Positions 34,945-43,777 of a DNA stretch of 64,000 nucleotides are shown piece after piece. How positions within the stretch are numbered: the first letter of the stretch is position 1; each line of letters opens with the position of its first letter. Origin of the DNA: Hydrogenoanaerobacterium sp032017025 (lineage in GTDB: Bacteria; Bacillota; Clostridia; Oscillospirales; Ruminococcaceae); contig NZ_DALZQO010000012.1 in NCBI RefSeq assembly GCF_032017025.1, positions 21,406 to 85,405 of the forward strand. The letters run 5' to 3'. The position numbers were made by a program, and so were the translations under genes. The notes under the pieces are model-generated. The model did not search any database. It had not been told where the DNA came from and was given only the letters and a program-made list of their open reading frames with translations.

Positions 34945-37026
34945 TTAAACGCGATGAAGCAAATCGGTATAAGTGGGCATTGGCCAGTACTGGCAGCCCA
35001 TAATCGTTTCCATTTTGTCGCAGCTTGTACGCAGTGCATCCATAGCGGGCAGCACATGGTCTCGCATTGCGGCTGCATGCGGTTTGTGAGCGGTAATGCC
35101 CTGTGCGGTGCTGTAGGCTTGTTCCAGCGCGATGATGTTTGCCTGTATTTGAGCAAGCAGCTCATTAAGCTCTGCGAGGTAATTTTGCACCGCGGCTGCA
35201 CTGAGCCCGGCAGCGGTCATGGCATTGTAAGAGGCGGCGGTGTCACCCGTGTATTTGATGCAGGCGGGGAAAATCTGGCGCTTGGCCATTTCCAGCATCG
35301 TAGATGCTTCGATACAGACCACCTTGCAATAGTTTTCGAGCATGATGTCGTAACGGCTGCGGCACTCCAGTTCGGAGAAGACACCGGTGCGCTCAAACAA
35401 GTTGATGTTTTTGCAGTCGATCATCGCCTCAATGGCATCCACAGTGTTGGCGAGGTTGGGCAGGCCACGGCGTTTCGCTTCTTCCACCCATTCGGCGGTG
35501 TAGTTGTTGCCGTTGAAGATGACAGCGCTGTGATCGCGCACTGTTTCTGAAATAATCGCCTTCAGCTCGGTGTCAAAATCATCAGACTGGGCGAGGCGAT
35601 CAGCGTAATCGTGCAGTACATCGGCAACCGCGGTGTTGAGCATCACATTGGCAAGTGCAATCGACTGCGACGAGCCCACCATACGAAACTCAAACTTGTT
35701 GCCTGTAAATGCAAACGGCGAGGTACGGTTGCGGTCGCTGTCATCCCGTTTGAGGTTGGGCAGGGTCTCTACTCCCATTTGCAGTGAAACCGTAGCGGGT
35801 ACGTCGACATGTTTGCCGCAGGCAATGTCGGTTAGAGTGTGTGTGAGCTGTTCCCCCAGAAAAACAGAGATAATTGCAGGGGGCGCTTCATAGCCGCCTA
35901 AACGGCGGTCGTTGCCCGCACTGGTGGCAGAAAGGCGCAGCAAATCGCTGTAATCGTGCACTGCGGTAATCACGGCGCACAAAAAGGTGAGGAACTGCAC
36001 ATTCTCCCACGGGGTTTTGCCCGGATCGAGCAGGTTAAGCCCGTCATCGGTGGAAAGTGACCAGTTGTTGTGCTTGCCGCTGCCGTTTACCCCTGCAAAT
36101 GGCTTTTCATGTAGCAGGCAGGCTAGTCCCAGTTTTTTTGCGGTGAGCCGCATCATCTCCATGGTGAGGTGGTTGTGGTCACACGCAATGTTCGCGCTTT
36201 CAAACACAGGTGCAAGCTCATGCTGCGCGGGCGCAGCCTCGTTGTGTTTGGTTTTGGCGGTTACGCCAAGGCTCCACAGCTCTTGGTCGAGGGTCTCCAT
36301 AAACTCCGCCACACGCAGGCGAATTCTGCCGCAGTAGTGGTCATCCAGCTCCTGCCCTTTGGGGGGCTTTGCGCCGAACAGCGTTCTGCCGCAAATTTTA
36401 AGGTCCAGTCGCTGTTCATACAGCTTGCGGTCAACCAGAAAATACTCCTGTTCCGCGCCCACTGTGGGAATAACACGGTGCGAGGTGTTGTTGCCAAACA
36501 GGCGCAGTACGCGCAAAGCTTCGGTGGAAAGTGCCTGCATTGAGCGCAGCAGGGGTGTTTTCATATCAAGCGCCTCGCCGGTGTAGGCGCAAAAAGCGGT
36601 GGGAATATACAGGGTATGGTCGCGGATAAAGGCAGGCGAGGTGGGGTCCCACGCGGTATAGCCGCGTGCTTCAAAGGTGTTGCGCAGCCCACCGTTTGGG
36701 AAGCTGGATGCATCCGGCTCGCCCACAACAAGGCTTTTGCCCGAAAACTCAAGAATCACCGAGCCATCACCGGCCGGTGTGAGAAAGCTGTCGTGCTTGC
36801 CTGCGGTAATGTTGGTCATGGGCTGAAACCAGTGGGTGTAGTGGGTTGCCCCATTTTCAACCGCCCAGTCCTTCATCGAGCCCGCAACCACTTCTGCAAT
36901 AGCAGGGTCGAGCGGCGTGCCTTCGCGGTTGGTGTGCTTTAGGCTGTCGTAAACACGTTTGGGCAATCGCTGGCGCATCACCTTGTCATCAAACACCTTG
37001 CTGCCGAAATTCGCAATCATATCCAT
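34945..37026 (-). CDS. glnN: Glutamine synthetase type III
   Basis: 693 residues, the length of GSIII, against about 450 for GSI. Visible are GAEQEYFLVD (metal/glutamate site), FAGVNGSGKHNNWSLS and SAGNDRRLGGYEAPPAI. Makes glutamine from glutamate, ammonia and ATP. GSIII is common in Bacteroidetes and gut Clostridia. Start at 37026 after GGGGGCATATT. It follows asnA on the same strand, so the two ammonia-assimilating amide enzymes are probably co-expressed. Confidence 0.95.
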   Translation of the reverse strand: MDMIANFGSKVFDDKVMRQRLPKRVYDSLKHTNREGTPLDPAIAEVVAGSMKDWAVENGATHYTHWFQPMTNITAGKHDSFLTPAGDGSVILEFSGKSLVVGEPDASSFPNGGLRNTFEARGYTAWDPTSPAFIRDHTLYIPTAFCAYTGEALDMKTPLLRSMQALSTEALRVLRLFGNNTSHRVIPTVGAEQEYFLVDRKLYEQRLDLKICGRTLFGAKPPKGQELDDHYCGRIRLRVAEFMETLDQELWSLGVTAKTKHNEAAPAQHELAPVFESANIACDHNHLTMEMMRLTAKKLGLACLLHEKPFAGVNGSGKHNNWSLSTDDGLNLLDPGKTPWENVQFLTFLCAVITAVHDYSDLLRLSATSAGNDRRLGGYEAPPAIISVFLGEQLTHTLTDIACGKHVDVPATVSLQMGVETLPNLKRDDSDRNRTSPFAFTGNKFEFRMVGSSQSIALANVMLNTAVADVLHDYADRLAQSDDFDTELKAIISETVRDHSAVIFNGNNYTAEWVEEAKRRGLPNLANTVDAIEAMIDCKNINLFERTGVFSELECRSRYDIMLENYCKVVCIEASTMLEMAKRQIFPACIKYTGDTAASYNAMTAAGLSAAAVQNYLAELNELLAQIQANIIALEQAYSTAQGITAHKPHAAAMRDHVLPAMDALRTSCDKMETIMGCQYWPMPTYTDLLHRV

Positions 37027-37098
37027 AATATGCCCCCAATTAGTAAGATTTCTGTCAAATGGGTATCTTGGTCAGTGCCGGTCAGCCGCTTGCACCGC

Positions 37099-38112
37099 CT
37101 ACAGCAGATGGATGCCGTTTGCTTCACACGCGCTCGCCATATCATCGGGCCAGACAGAAGCCTGAACCTCGCCGATATGTGCCTTTTGCAGCAGCAGCAT
37201 GCAAAGGCGTGACTGACCAATACCGCCGCCCATGGTGAGGGGCAGCTCGCCGCCGAGCAGCATTTTGTGAAACGGCATTTCGCGGCGTTCTTCACAGCCC
37301 GCAAGGGTAAGCTGACGGCTAAGCGCCGCCGCATCCACGCGAATACCCATGGAAGAAAGCTCGATTGCACGGTCTAGCACAGGGTACCAGATAAGCAAAT
37401 CGCCGTTGAGATCCCAATCGTCGTAGTCGGGTGCTCTGCCGTCGTGCGGCTTGCCGCTGCGCAGCTTGCCGCCAATTTGGGTAATGAACACCACACCGTA
37501 ACGCTTGCATATTTCGTTTTCGCGCTCTTTCGGGGTGAGCTCGGGGTACATATCCTCCAGCTCCTGTGAAGAGACAAAGTGCACATCCTGTGTGATAAAA
37601 CAGTCGAGCTGCTCAAAACGTGCGCACAGTTTTTTCTGTGTGGCAACAATTGCCGAGAGAATATCACGGACGGTATGCTTGAGAAAATGCATGGTTCTGT
37701 CCTCATCCAGAATCACCTTTTCCCAATCCCACTGGTCAACGTACACCGAGTGCAGGTTGTCGAGCTCTTCGTCACGGCGAATCGCGTTCATATCGGTATA
37801 CAGGCCGGTTTCAGGCTTGAAACCGTAACGTTTGAGTGCCATGCGCTTCCATTTGGCAAGGCTGTGTACAATAGCCACATCTGCACCGATATCCTTGATG
37901 TCAAACTGTACGGGGCGCTCCACGCCGTTAAGGTCGTCATTTAGTCCGGTTTCTGGGCGCACATACAGCGGCGCGGAAACACGGGTGAGCTCTAGCACAG
38001 CGGCGAGCTCGGTTTCAAAGGTATCCTTCACCAGCTTAATCGCTTTTTCAGTATCCATAATATCAAGCTTGGCAGGATATACCTGCGGGATCATAAGGTT
38101 TTCAATTGACAC
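37099..38112 (-). CDS. asnA: Aspartate-ammonia ligase (asparagine synthetase A)
   Basis: 337 residues, a class II synthetase-like enzyme making asparagine from aspartate and ammonia. Family phrases: VKDTFETELAAVLELTRVSA, FDIKDIGADVAIVHSLAKWK, TMGGGIGQSRLCMLLL. The GTG at 38112 with GGAGG eight bases upstream is preferred to the first possible start at 38142. A perfect 19-base palindrome lies 33-51 bases upstream. Confidence 0.95.
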   Translation of the reverse strand: MSIENLMIPQVYPAKLDIMDTEKAIKLVKDTFETELAAVLELTRVSAPLYVRPETGLNDDLNGVERPVQFDIKDIGADVAIVHSLAKWKRMALKRYGFKPETGLYTDMNAIRRDEELDNLHSVYVDQWDWEKVILDEDRTMHFLKHTVRDILSAIVATQKKLCARFEQLDCFITQDVHFVSSQELEDMYPELTPKERENEICKRYGVVFITQIGGKLRSGKPHDGRAPDYDDWDLNGDLLIWYPVLDRAIELSSMGIRVDAAALSRQLTLAGCEERREMPFHKMLLGGELPLTMGGGIGQSRLCMLLLQKAHIGEVQASVWPDDMASACEANGIHLL

Positions 38113-38144
38113 GGTTGATTCCTCCGTTTCGATTCTTTGCAATA

Positions 38145-38163
38145 TAAAATAAAGTTTATTTTA
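38145..38163. promoter_or_regulatory. Perfect palindrome upstream of asnA (possible operator)
   Basis: TAAAATAAAGTTTATTTTA is a perfect 19-base palindrome about the central G. It lies where the asnA promoter should be, so it may bind a dimeric repressor. The AT-rich composition makes chance palindromes more likely. Confidence 0.4.
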
Positions 38164-38268
38164 CAATTCTATTTGCGGCAGATCGTGTGCTTATGGCAAA
38201 ATAAGCGCTAAAAATCAAGTAAAGACCTACCGCTTCGCATCCTTAATAATATCATTTTTGGCACTTAA

Positions 38269-38298
38269 TTGCAATGTTCGCAAAAAGCGTTGTATAAT
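38269..38298 (+). promoter_or_regulatory. Promoter in front of the 22-codon ORF
   Basis: TTGCAA (38269-38274), 18-base spacer, TATAAT (38293-38298), 113 bases before the small ORF. Confidence 0.6.
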
Positions 38299-38410
38299 GT
38301 TTGTAGCAGTATACCACAAAGCAAGAACGTGCTGCACTTTATTTAGATAAATTAACATTTCAAGCTTTGGCAAAAGCCCGCTTAATCGCAGTGTTTAAGG
38401 AGGTAGCTGT

Positions 38411-38479
38411 ATGGCTGAAAACCTGCTCCCGGCCACAAAGCCGATTCCTGTTTTTTCGTGCTGTGGCACAAAACTATAG
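38411..38479 (+). CDS. 22-residue peptide with strong ribosome site
   Basis: ATG at 38411 is preceded by AAGGAGGTAGCTGT, as strong a site as any in the window, and follows a good promoter. The product begins MAENLLPATKPIPVF and ends SCCGTKL; it has a Cys pair and no membrane helix. Not recognised. It stops two bases before the promoter of the next gene, so it could be a leader peptide, a stand-alone small protein or a redox/metal sensor. The next gene has its own promoter and site. Confidence 0.45.
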   Translation: MAENLLPATKPIPVFSCCGTKL

Positions 38480-38480
38480 A

Positions 38481-38508
38481 TTGACTTTTTTGTATCACCT
38501 GTTACAAT
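38481..38508 (+). promoter_or_regulatory. Promoter of the ChrB-like gene
   Basis: TTGACT (38481-38486), 16-base spacer, TACAAT (38503-38508), 77 bases before the ATG. Confidence 0.65.
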
Positions 38509-38584
38509 GAAAGAAAAGAAATTTGGGTACTGCGAGCAATTGCTCATAGGCAAACCGGGTCTAAAATCGAAAGGGGGAATTGCT

Positions 38585-39130
38585 ATGGCAACAGCAAGAA
38601 TACGCTGGATTGCACTCAATTATAATCTGCCCATCAATCCCTCAAAAAATAGAGTATATGTATGGCGCAAGCTGAAGGATGTTGGCGCTGTAGCGGTGAA
38701 TCAAGGCATTTCACTGCTACCCAAGGGCAGTAAAAAGGTGAGCGAGCTGGTATTGCTCTGTGAAAAAATAAAAAGCTTGGGCGGCGAAGCTGCTATTATT
38801 GAAATGAACTTTGTCAACCAAAAGGATGAGCAGGCGATGATTGCGCGGTTTGAACAGCAGAGCGAGCAGGAGTACAATGACCTGATTGCAAATTGTGACA
38901 ATCTGCTGCTCAAGATTAAGGCGAGGTCATCCAAATTGGATGAAGCGACCTCCGGTGAGATCAAACGCCTTGTCAGGCAGTACGGCAGAGCCAAAAGCCG
39001 CAATCACTTCGGCGCATCTGCCGAAACCGAGATGGAAAAGCGCATCGACCGCATTTTCGACCGCTGTGTAGCGGATGCGTCGGATTTTACCGGGCAGCTC
39101 AAAAAGCTGATTGATAAGGCTAAATTTTAA
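38585..39130 (+). CDS. ChrB N-terminal domain protein
   Basis: 181 residues. The segment IALNYNLPINPSKNRVYVWRK followed by AVNQGISLLP and KSLGGEAAIIEM matches the N-terminal domain of ChrB, a regulator of chromate resistance operons. The C-terminal half is helical and charged. No chrA transporter is near, so a chromate role is not shown; the domain may serve another regulatory function. ATG behind AAAGGGGGAATTGCT. Confidence 0.75.
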   Translation: MATARIRWIALNYNLPINPSKNRVYVWRKLKDVGAVAVNQGISLLPKGSKKVSELVLLCEKIKSLGGEAAIIEMNFVNQKDEQAMIARFEQQSEQEYNDLIANCDNLLLKIKARSSKLDEATSGEIKRLVRQYGRAKSRNHFGASAETEMEKRIDRIFDRCVADASDFTGQLKKLIDKAKF

Positions 39131-39442
39131 CAAATCTTGTATAATTTTAATATGAATATGAACAAACGCCAAAAGGCAGAGCAAGAACGTGAAATAAAGA
39201 GGAAAACAATGGTTTTCTGCCTGCAATCTTAAAAAGACTGTGATAAGCATTCGCTTATCACAGTCTTTGCTACATTTCAGCAGTTTGCAGATGGCATGTA
39301 CGCGGGAGTATAATAAAATTATCCAAAGAACAACCACTCCGGCAAAAACACAATTAGGGGTGGAATTTATGCCATAGCCATACTTACCTAATCATACAAC
39401 AGGCAAACACATTTTTTAATGATGATAAAGGTGAGTGAAATC
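39131..39442. other. Intergenic region with terminator
   Basis: Contains a perfect 16-bp hairpin at 39233-39268 (see separate entry). A 26-codon ATG frame at 39151 follows a TATAAT but has no ribosome site, so it is not called. Nothing else seen. Confidence 0.5.
39233..39268. terminator. Perfect 16-bp terminator hairpin
   Basis: AAAGACTGTGATAAGC-ATTC-GCTTATCACAGTCTTT, downstream of the ChrB-like gene. Confidence 0.88.
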
Positions 39443-40069
39443 GTGAAAACCGAAAGTTTATACCGGGTAGACAGAAAAGACGAAGAGAAGCTGAAACAGT
39501 TGTTGACTGAGTGCTTTCGTGAAGACCCGCTCTACTGTCAATTGATACCGAAACAAGAAATAAGAAACAAAATTCTGCCGGATATTTTTAGTTGTGATTT
39601 GGATGAGATGTTTGAAAACTGTGAGATTTATGCAGACAGCAAGGATGTGAACGGTATTATTGTTGTATCGGACGAAAGCGAGCCGTACAACCCGATCAAA
39701 TACTACGCCACCGAGGTTTTTTATGCACTGAAAACAGCAGCATACCTCATTAAAGATGACCCGAGCATGCAAACGTTCATCAACTTTATGAAGGGCAAGA
39801 GCTACCTCAATTCGGAATGGACAGAGGGAATCAAGCAGGAAAATCGTCTGCATATCATTTATTTTGCGGTGCGGCCGTCCATGCGCGGCAAAGGCATTGC
39901 AAGCAGAATGATGAGCTCTGTGCTGGAATACGCCGATAAAAACAACATGACTACGTCGCTTGAGACACATAATGTAGAAAATGTGCATATGTATGAGCAT
40001 TATGGCTTTAAGCTGTTTGAAACGGTGCAAAAAAACTTTAAACTCAAGCAGTTCTGTATGGTAAGATGA
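39443..40069 (+). CDS. GNAT family N-acetyltransferase
   Basis: About 208 residues. Acetyl-CoA loop VRPSMRGKGIASRMMSSVL and LETHNVENVHMYEHYGFKLF identify the fold; the N-terminal part (LLTECFREDPLYCQLIP) resembles GNATs of antibiotic- or toxin-acetylating type, but the substrate is not known. The GTG at 39443 after AAAGGTGAG is preferred to the ATG at 39422. Confidence 0.85.
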   Translation: MKTESLYRVDRKDEEKLKQLLTECFREDPLYCQLIPKQEIRNKILPDIFSCDLDEMFENCEIYADSKDVNGIIVVSDESEPYNPIKYYATEVFYALKTAAYLIKDDPSMQTFINFMKGKSYLNSEWTEGIKQENRLHIIYFAVRPSMRGKGIASRMMSSVLEYADKNNMTTSLETHNVENVHMYEHYGFKLFETVQKNFKLKQFCMVR

Positions 40070-40077
40070 AACTGAGA

Positions 40078-40107
40078 AACTGCTGCCCAAAAGGCAGCAG
40101 TTTTTTT
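40078..40107. terminator. Terminator after the GNAT gene
   Basis: AACTGCTGCC-CAAAA-GGCAGCAGTT followed by TTTTTTG. Confidence 0.9.
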
Positions 40108-40266
40108 GTCGCAATGCGGCGGTAAAACAGGGCAGTTTCATTACTTGGAGGGAAATAGGGCTTTTTTATGCGGTTTTATTGATATTTCGCCATTACAAAA
40201 GTATAATATAGGAATGTGCAAGATTAATTTAAGGCGGCGCACCCTGCCGCAGAGGTGGTTTACAAA

Positions 40267-41658
40267 ATGGACAGTAAAGTGAAACGTTTTTTTGACACGC
40301 TGCAAAACAAAAAGGTAGCGTTTATTGGTGTGGGTGTAACCCACACCAGATTGATTCAAATGATGGCGGGCAAGGGTATTGACTGCACGCTGTGCGACAA
40401 ACGAACAGCAGAGCAGCTTGGTGATGTGGCGGACGAGCTGAAGGCCTGCGGGGTAAAGTTTGACCTTGGCGAACGCTACCTTGACGGCCTAATGGCATAT
40501 GACGTTATTTTTCGCACCCCCGGCATGTACTACAACAACGAAAAGCTTACCGCGGCGCGCGAAGCGGGCAGGGTGGTCACTTCTGAAATGGAGGTGTTCC
40601 TTGACCTGTGCCCCTGCAAAAAATATGCGGTAACCGGGTCGGACGGCAAAACCACCACCACCACGCTTATAGGTGAAATGCTCAGCGCACAGGGCAAAAC
40701 CGTGCACATCGGCGGCAACATCGGCAAGCCGCTGCTGTGTTATATAGAAGAGATTGCACCCGACGATTGCGCGGTGGTAGAGCTTTCGAGCTTTCAGTTG
40801 CTCTCTATGCGTCAGGCGGTGGACGTGGCGGTGGTCACCAACGTTGCCCCCAACCACCTGGATGTGCATGGCACCATGGAGGAATACATTGGCGCGAAAA
40901 AGCACCTTGTGGTACATCAAAATGCGTTTTCCCGCACGGTGCTGGGTGCAGATAACGAAATCACCCGCAGCTTTGCCGAGCTTGTGCGCGGCGACCTGCG
41001 CTGGTTTTCGCGGCAGGGCGCAGTGGAAAGAGGGGCTTTCCTCGATAGCGAGGGTTACCTTTGCGCGGCGGGGGAAAACGGTGTTACCCGTGTGGTGCAC
41101 CGCGATGAAATTCGCATACCCGGCGTGCACAATATTGAAAATTACCTTACCGCGATTGCCGCTGTGTGGGGAGAGGTTTCGCCCGAAAACATTGCGCTGG
41201 TGGCGCGGGTGTTTGGTGGCGTGGAGCACCGTATTGAGCTGGTGCGTGAGTTGGATGGCGTAAAATGGTACAACGACTCAATTGCAAGCAGCCCTACCAG
41301 AGCCATTGCGGGGCTAAACTCGTTTTCGCATAAGGTGATTCTGATTGCGGGCGGTTACGATAAAAAGATTCCGTTCGAGCCCCTTGCACCTAAAATTGTT
41401 GAAAAGGTAAAGCACCTGATTTTAATGGGCGATACCGCAGATAAAATACAAAGTGTAGTACTGGCATGTGAGGGCTACAACCCCGAAGCACTTTCGATCT
41501 ACCATGTGGACTCAATGGAGCAAGCTGTTGCGAAAGCAAACGAGCTTGCAGTACAAGGCGATATTGTAACGCTTTCGCCCGCCTGTGCCAGCTTTGATCA
41601 ATATGCGAACTTTGAGCTTAGGGGCAGGCACTTTAAAAGCATTGTTAACGCTTTATAG
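40267..41658 (+). CDS. murD: UDP-N-acetylmuramoyl-L-alanine:D-glutamate ligase
   Basis: 463 residues, Mur ligase adding D-glutamate to the peptidoglycan precursor in the cytoplasm. N-terminal Rossmann domain (VAFIGVGVTHTRLI), ATP loop TGSDGKTTTTTLIGEML, central VVELSSFQLLS, and C-terminal WYNDSIASSPTRAIAGL. Encoded alone, away from a dcw cluster. ATG behind AGAGGTGGTTTACAAA. Confidence 0.94.
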   Translation: MDSKVKRFFDTLQNKKVAFIGVGVTHTRLIQMMAGKGIDCTLCDKRTAEQLGDVADELKACGVKFDLGERYLDGLMAYDVIFRTPGMYYNNEKLTAAREAGRVVTSEMEVFLDLCPCKKYAVTGSDGKTTTTTLIGEMLSAQGKTVHIGGNIGKPLLCYIEEIAPDDCAVVELSSFQLLSMRQAVDVAVVTNVAPNHLDVHGTMEEYIGAKKHLVVHQNAFSRTVLGADNEITRSFAELVRGDLRWFSRQGAVERGAFLDSEGYLCAAGENGVTRVVHRDEIRIPGVHNIENYLTAIAAVWGEVSPENIALVARVFGGVEHRIELVRELDGVKWYNDSIASSPTRAIAGLNSFSHKVILIAGGYDKKIPFEPLAPKIVEKVKHLILMGDTADKIQSVVLACEGYNPEALSIYHVDSMEQAVAKANELAVQGDIVTLSPACASFDQYANFELRGRHFKSIVNAL

Positions 41659-41732
41659 CGTTTCTCGCAACAAACCAGAAAAGCAAGCATTGGCAACTGA
41701 TGTAAAATAGCACCATGAGGGGGATAAACGCA

Positions 41733-42758
41733 ATGGATATAAAAGAACTTACCCTACAGCTGGCGGCCGCTGTAGGTGTTTCGGGTGCAGAGAACAACGT
41801 CACTTCATTGGCGGCTGACATTCTTGCCCCGTACGGAGCCGTACGGATCGACAACCTTGGCAACCTCATTTGCAGTGTGCGTGAGGCAAAGCAGGGTGCG
41901 CGCCACTATATGCTCGATGCGCATATTGATGAGATCGGTATGATTGTCACCTACATCGATTCGGATGGCTTTCTCAAGGTGAGCATTGTCGGCGGAATTG
42001 ACCGCCGGCTGCTGCTCGCCTCTGAAGTGGTGGTACACGGCAAACAGCCGCTCACCGGTATTATCTGCTCTACCCCGCCGCACCTGCAGGGGGACGGCGA
42101 AAAAAAGAACCCGAAAATAGATGATTTGTACATCGACATTGGTATGAACCGCGAGCAGGCGCAGGCGGCGGTATGCCTTGGCGACCGTGTCACCATCAAA
42201 GCGCGCAGCCGTGAGATGCTTGGCGACCTCATCACGAGCAAAGCGTTGGATGACAGAGCGGGCTGTGCCGCGGTAATTCGTGCCGTGCAGCTTCTGGCGG
42301 ATACCGACCTTGACTGCGGTATTACACTCACCCTCACCACGCAGGAGGAAACTGGCGCGGCCGGCGCTAAAACAGCAGCGTTTTCTGTCGCACCCACCCA
42401 TTGCATCACGGTGGATGTCAGCTTTGGCTACACCCCGGACGCGCCCCGCCACAAATGCGGTGACCTCTGCAAGGGCCCAATGATTGGGATTGCACCGATC
42501 CTCAGCAAGCATATGAGCGACCGTATGATTGAAATTGCGAAAGAATGCGGCATTCCCTATCAGCTTGAGGTGATGGGCGGCACCACCGGCACCAACGCCG
42601 ACGGAATTGTGCCCAGCGGCGCGGGTGTTGCTACAAGTTTGCTCTCCATTCCTCAACATTACATGCATACGCCTGTTGAAAAAGTGAGCGTAGGCGATAT
42701 CGAGAACACCGCGAAACTCATTGTAGAATTTATCAAAACGGAGGAGGCGCACAAATGA
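41733..42758 (+). CDS. M42 family metallopeptidase, copy 1
   Basis: 341 residues, tetrahedral aminopeptidase family. Dinuclear metal ligands: His in LDAHIDEIG, Asp in KALDDRAGC, the Glu pair in TQEETGAAGAK, Asp in HCITVDVSFG and His in YMHTPVEKV. ATG behind GAGGGGGATAAACGCA. It overlaps the second copy by four bases. M42 enzymes trim peptides in the cytoplasm; some act as cellulases or deblocking peptidases. Confidence 0.92.
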   Translation: MDIKELTLQLAAAVGVSGAENNVTSLAADILAPYGAVRIDNLGNLICSVREAKQGARHYMLDAHIDEIGMIVTYIDSDGFLKVSIVGGIDRRLLLASEVVVHGKQPLTGIICSTPPHLQGDGEKKNPKIDDLYIDIGMNREQAQAAVCLGDRVTIKARSREMLGDLITSKALDDRAGCAAVIRAVQLLADTDLDCGITLTLTTQEETGAAGAKTAAFSVAPTHCITVDVSFGYTPDAPRHKCGDLCKGPMIGIAPILSKHMSDRMIEIAKECGIPYQLEVMGGTTGTNADGIVPSGAGVATSLLSIPQHYMHTPVEKVSVGDIENTAKLIVEFIKTEEAHK

Positions 42759-43777
42759 TTGATTTAATCGAGCGCCTGAGCCTGTTAAAAGGTGTTTCGG
42801 GCGATGAAGCCGCTGTGGCGGAGTTTATTATGAAAGAAATTGACGGGCACTGTGAGTACCACATCGACAATGTGGGCAACCTGCTCGTGTTGAAAAAGGG
42901 TGCAAAGCGCCCCAAGAAAAAGGTGCTGCTCGCTGCACATATGGATGAAGTGGGGTTTATTATCACCTACATTGACGATAGCGGGCTGCTTAAGTTCTCA
43001 ACCGTGGGTGGCATTGATTCGCGCGTCATTATCGGTAAATCGGTGCTGGTGGGTGACAACGGTGTGTACGGCGTAATCGGTGCGCGCCCGGTGCATTTGC
43101 TGGAGGCTGCCGAAAAAGACAAGGTGATTGAGACCGATGCCCTGTATATCGATATCGGTGCAAAAGATAAGGCTGAGGCAGAGCAATATGTACGCATGGG
43201 CGACCGTGCGGTGTATGACAGCGACTTTGTCCACTTCGGTGACGGAATGATTAAGGCGCGTGCGCTGGATGACAGAGCGGGCTGTGCGATTTTGATTGAC
43301 ATGATTAAAGGTGAGCTGGAATATGATACATGGTTTGCCTTTACAGTACAGGAGGAAATCGGCACGGTTGGGGCAAAGACAGCAGCATTTGCAGCCGACC
43401 CTGACTGTGCAATTGTGGTGGAAACCACCACAGCGGGTGACGTGGGCGGCGTACCCGACGCAAAAAAGGTGTGCTCGGTTGGCAAGGGGCCTGTTGTAGG
43501 TTTTATGGACCGCGGTACCATCTACGATAGCGGGTTGTATCAATTGGCGATGGAAATAGGCAGCAAAGAGAATATTCCGGTGCAAACCAAAGAGGGCGTG
43601 TATGGCGGCAACGATTCACGCTCCATTCAGTGCTCGCGCGGCGGTGTGCGGTGTATTGCGGTATCGATGCCCTGCCGTTACCTGCATTCACCCTCCTGTG
43701 TGTTGAAAATAACAGATATAGAGCACACAAGAGCTTTGGTGGCAAGGCTGAGCAGGGAGATGTCTGCCCTTGATTAG
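42755..43777 (+). CDS. M42 family metallopeptidase, copy 2
   Basis: 340 residues. Equivalent ligands: His in LAAHMDEVG, Asp in RALDDRAGC, Glu pair in VQEEIGTVGAK, Glu (not Asp) in AIVVETTTAGD, and His in YLHSPSCVL. The Asp-to-Glu change against copy 1 suggests that the two are not simple duplicates and may form hetero-oligomers or differ in substrate. Starts inside the end of copy 1 (ATGA). Confidence 0.92.
   Translation: MIDLIERLSLLKGVSGDEAAVAEFIMKEIDGHCEYHIDNVGNLLVLKKGAKRPKKKVLLAAHMDEVGFIITYIDDSGLLKFSTVGGIDSRVIIGKSVLVGDNGVYGVIGARPVHLLEAAEKDKVIETDALYIDIGAKDKAEAEQYVRMGDRAVYDSDFVHFGDGMIKARALDDRAGCAILIDMIKGELEYDTWFAFTVQEEIGTVGAKTAAFAADPDCAIVVETTTAGDVGGVPDAKKVCSVGKGPVVGFMDRGTIYDSGLYQLAMEIGSKENIPVQTKEGVYGGNDSRSIQCSRGGVRCIAVSMPCRYLHSPSCVLKITDIEHTRALVARLSREMSALD

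Noticed and set aside
39151..39231. 26-codon ORF after the ChrB-like gene
   Set aside because: No Shine-Dalgarno sequence; basic and low complexity.
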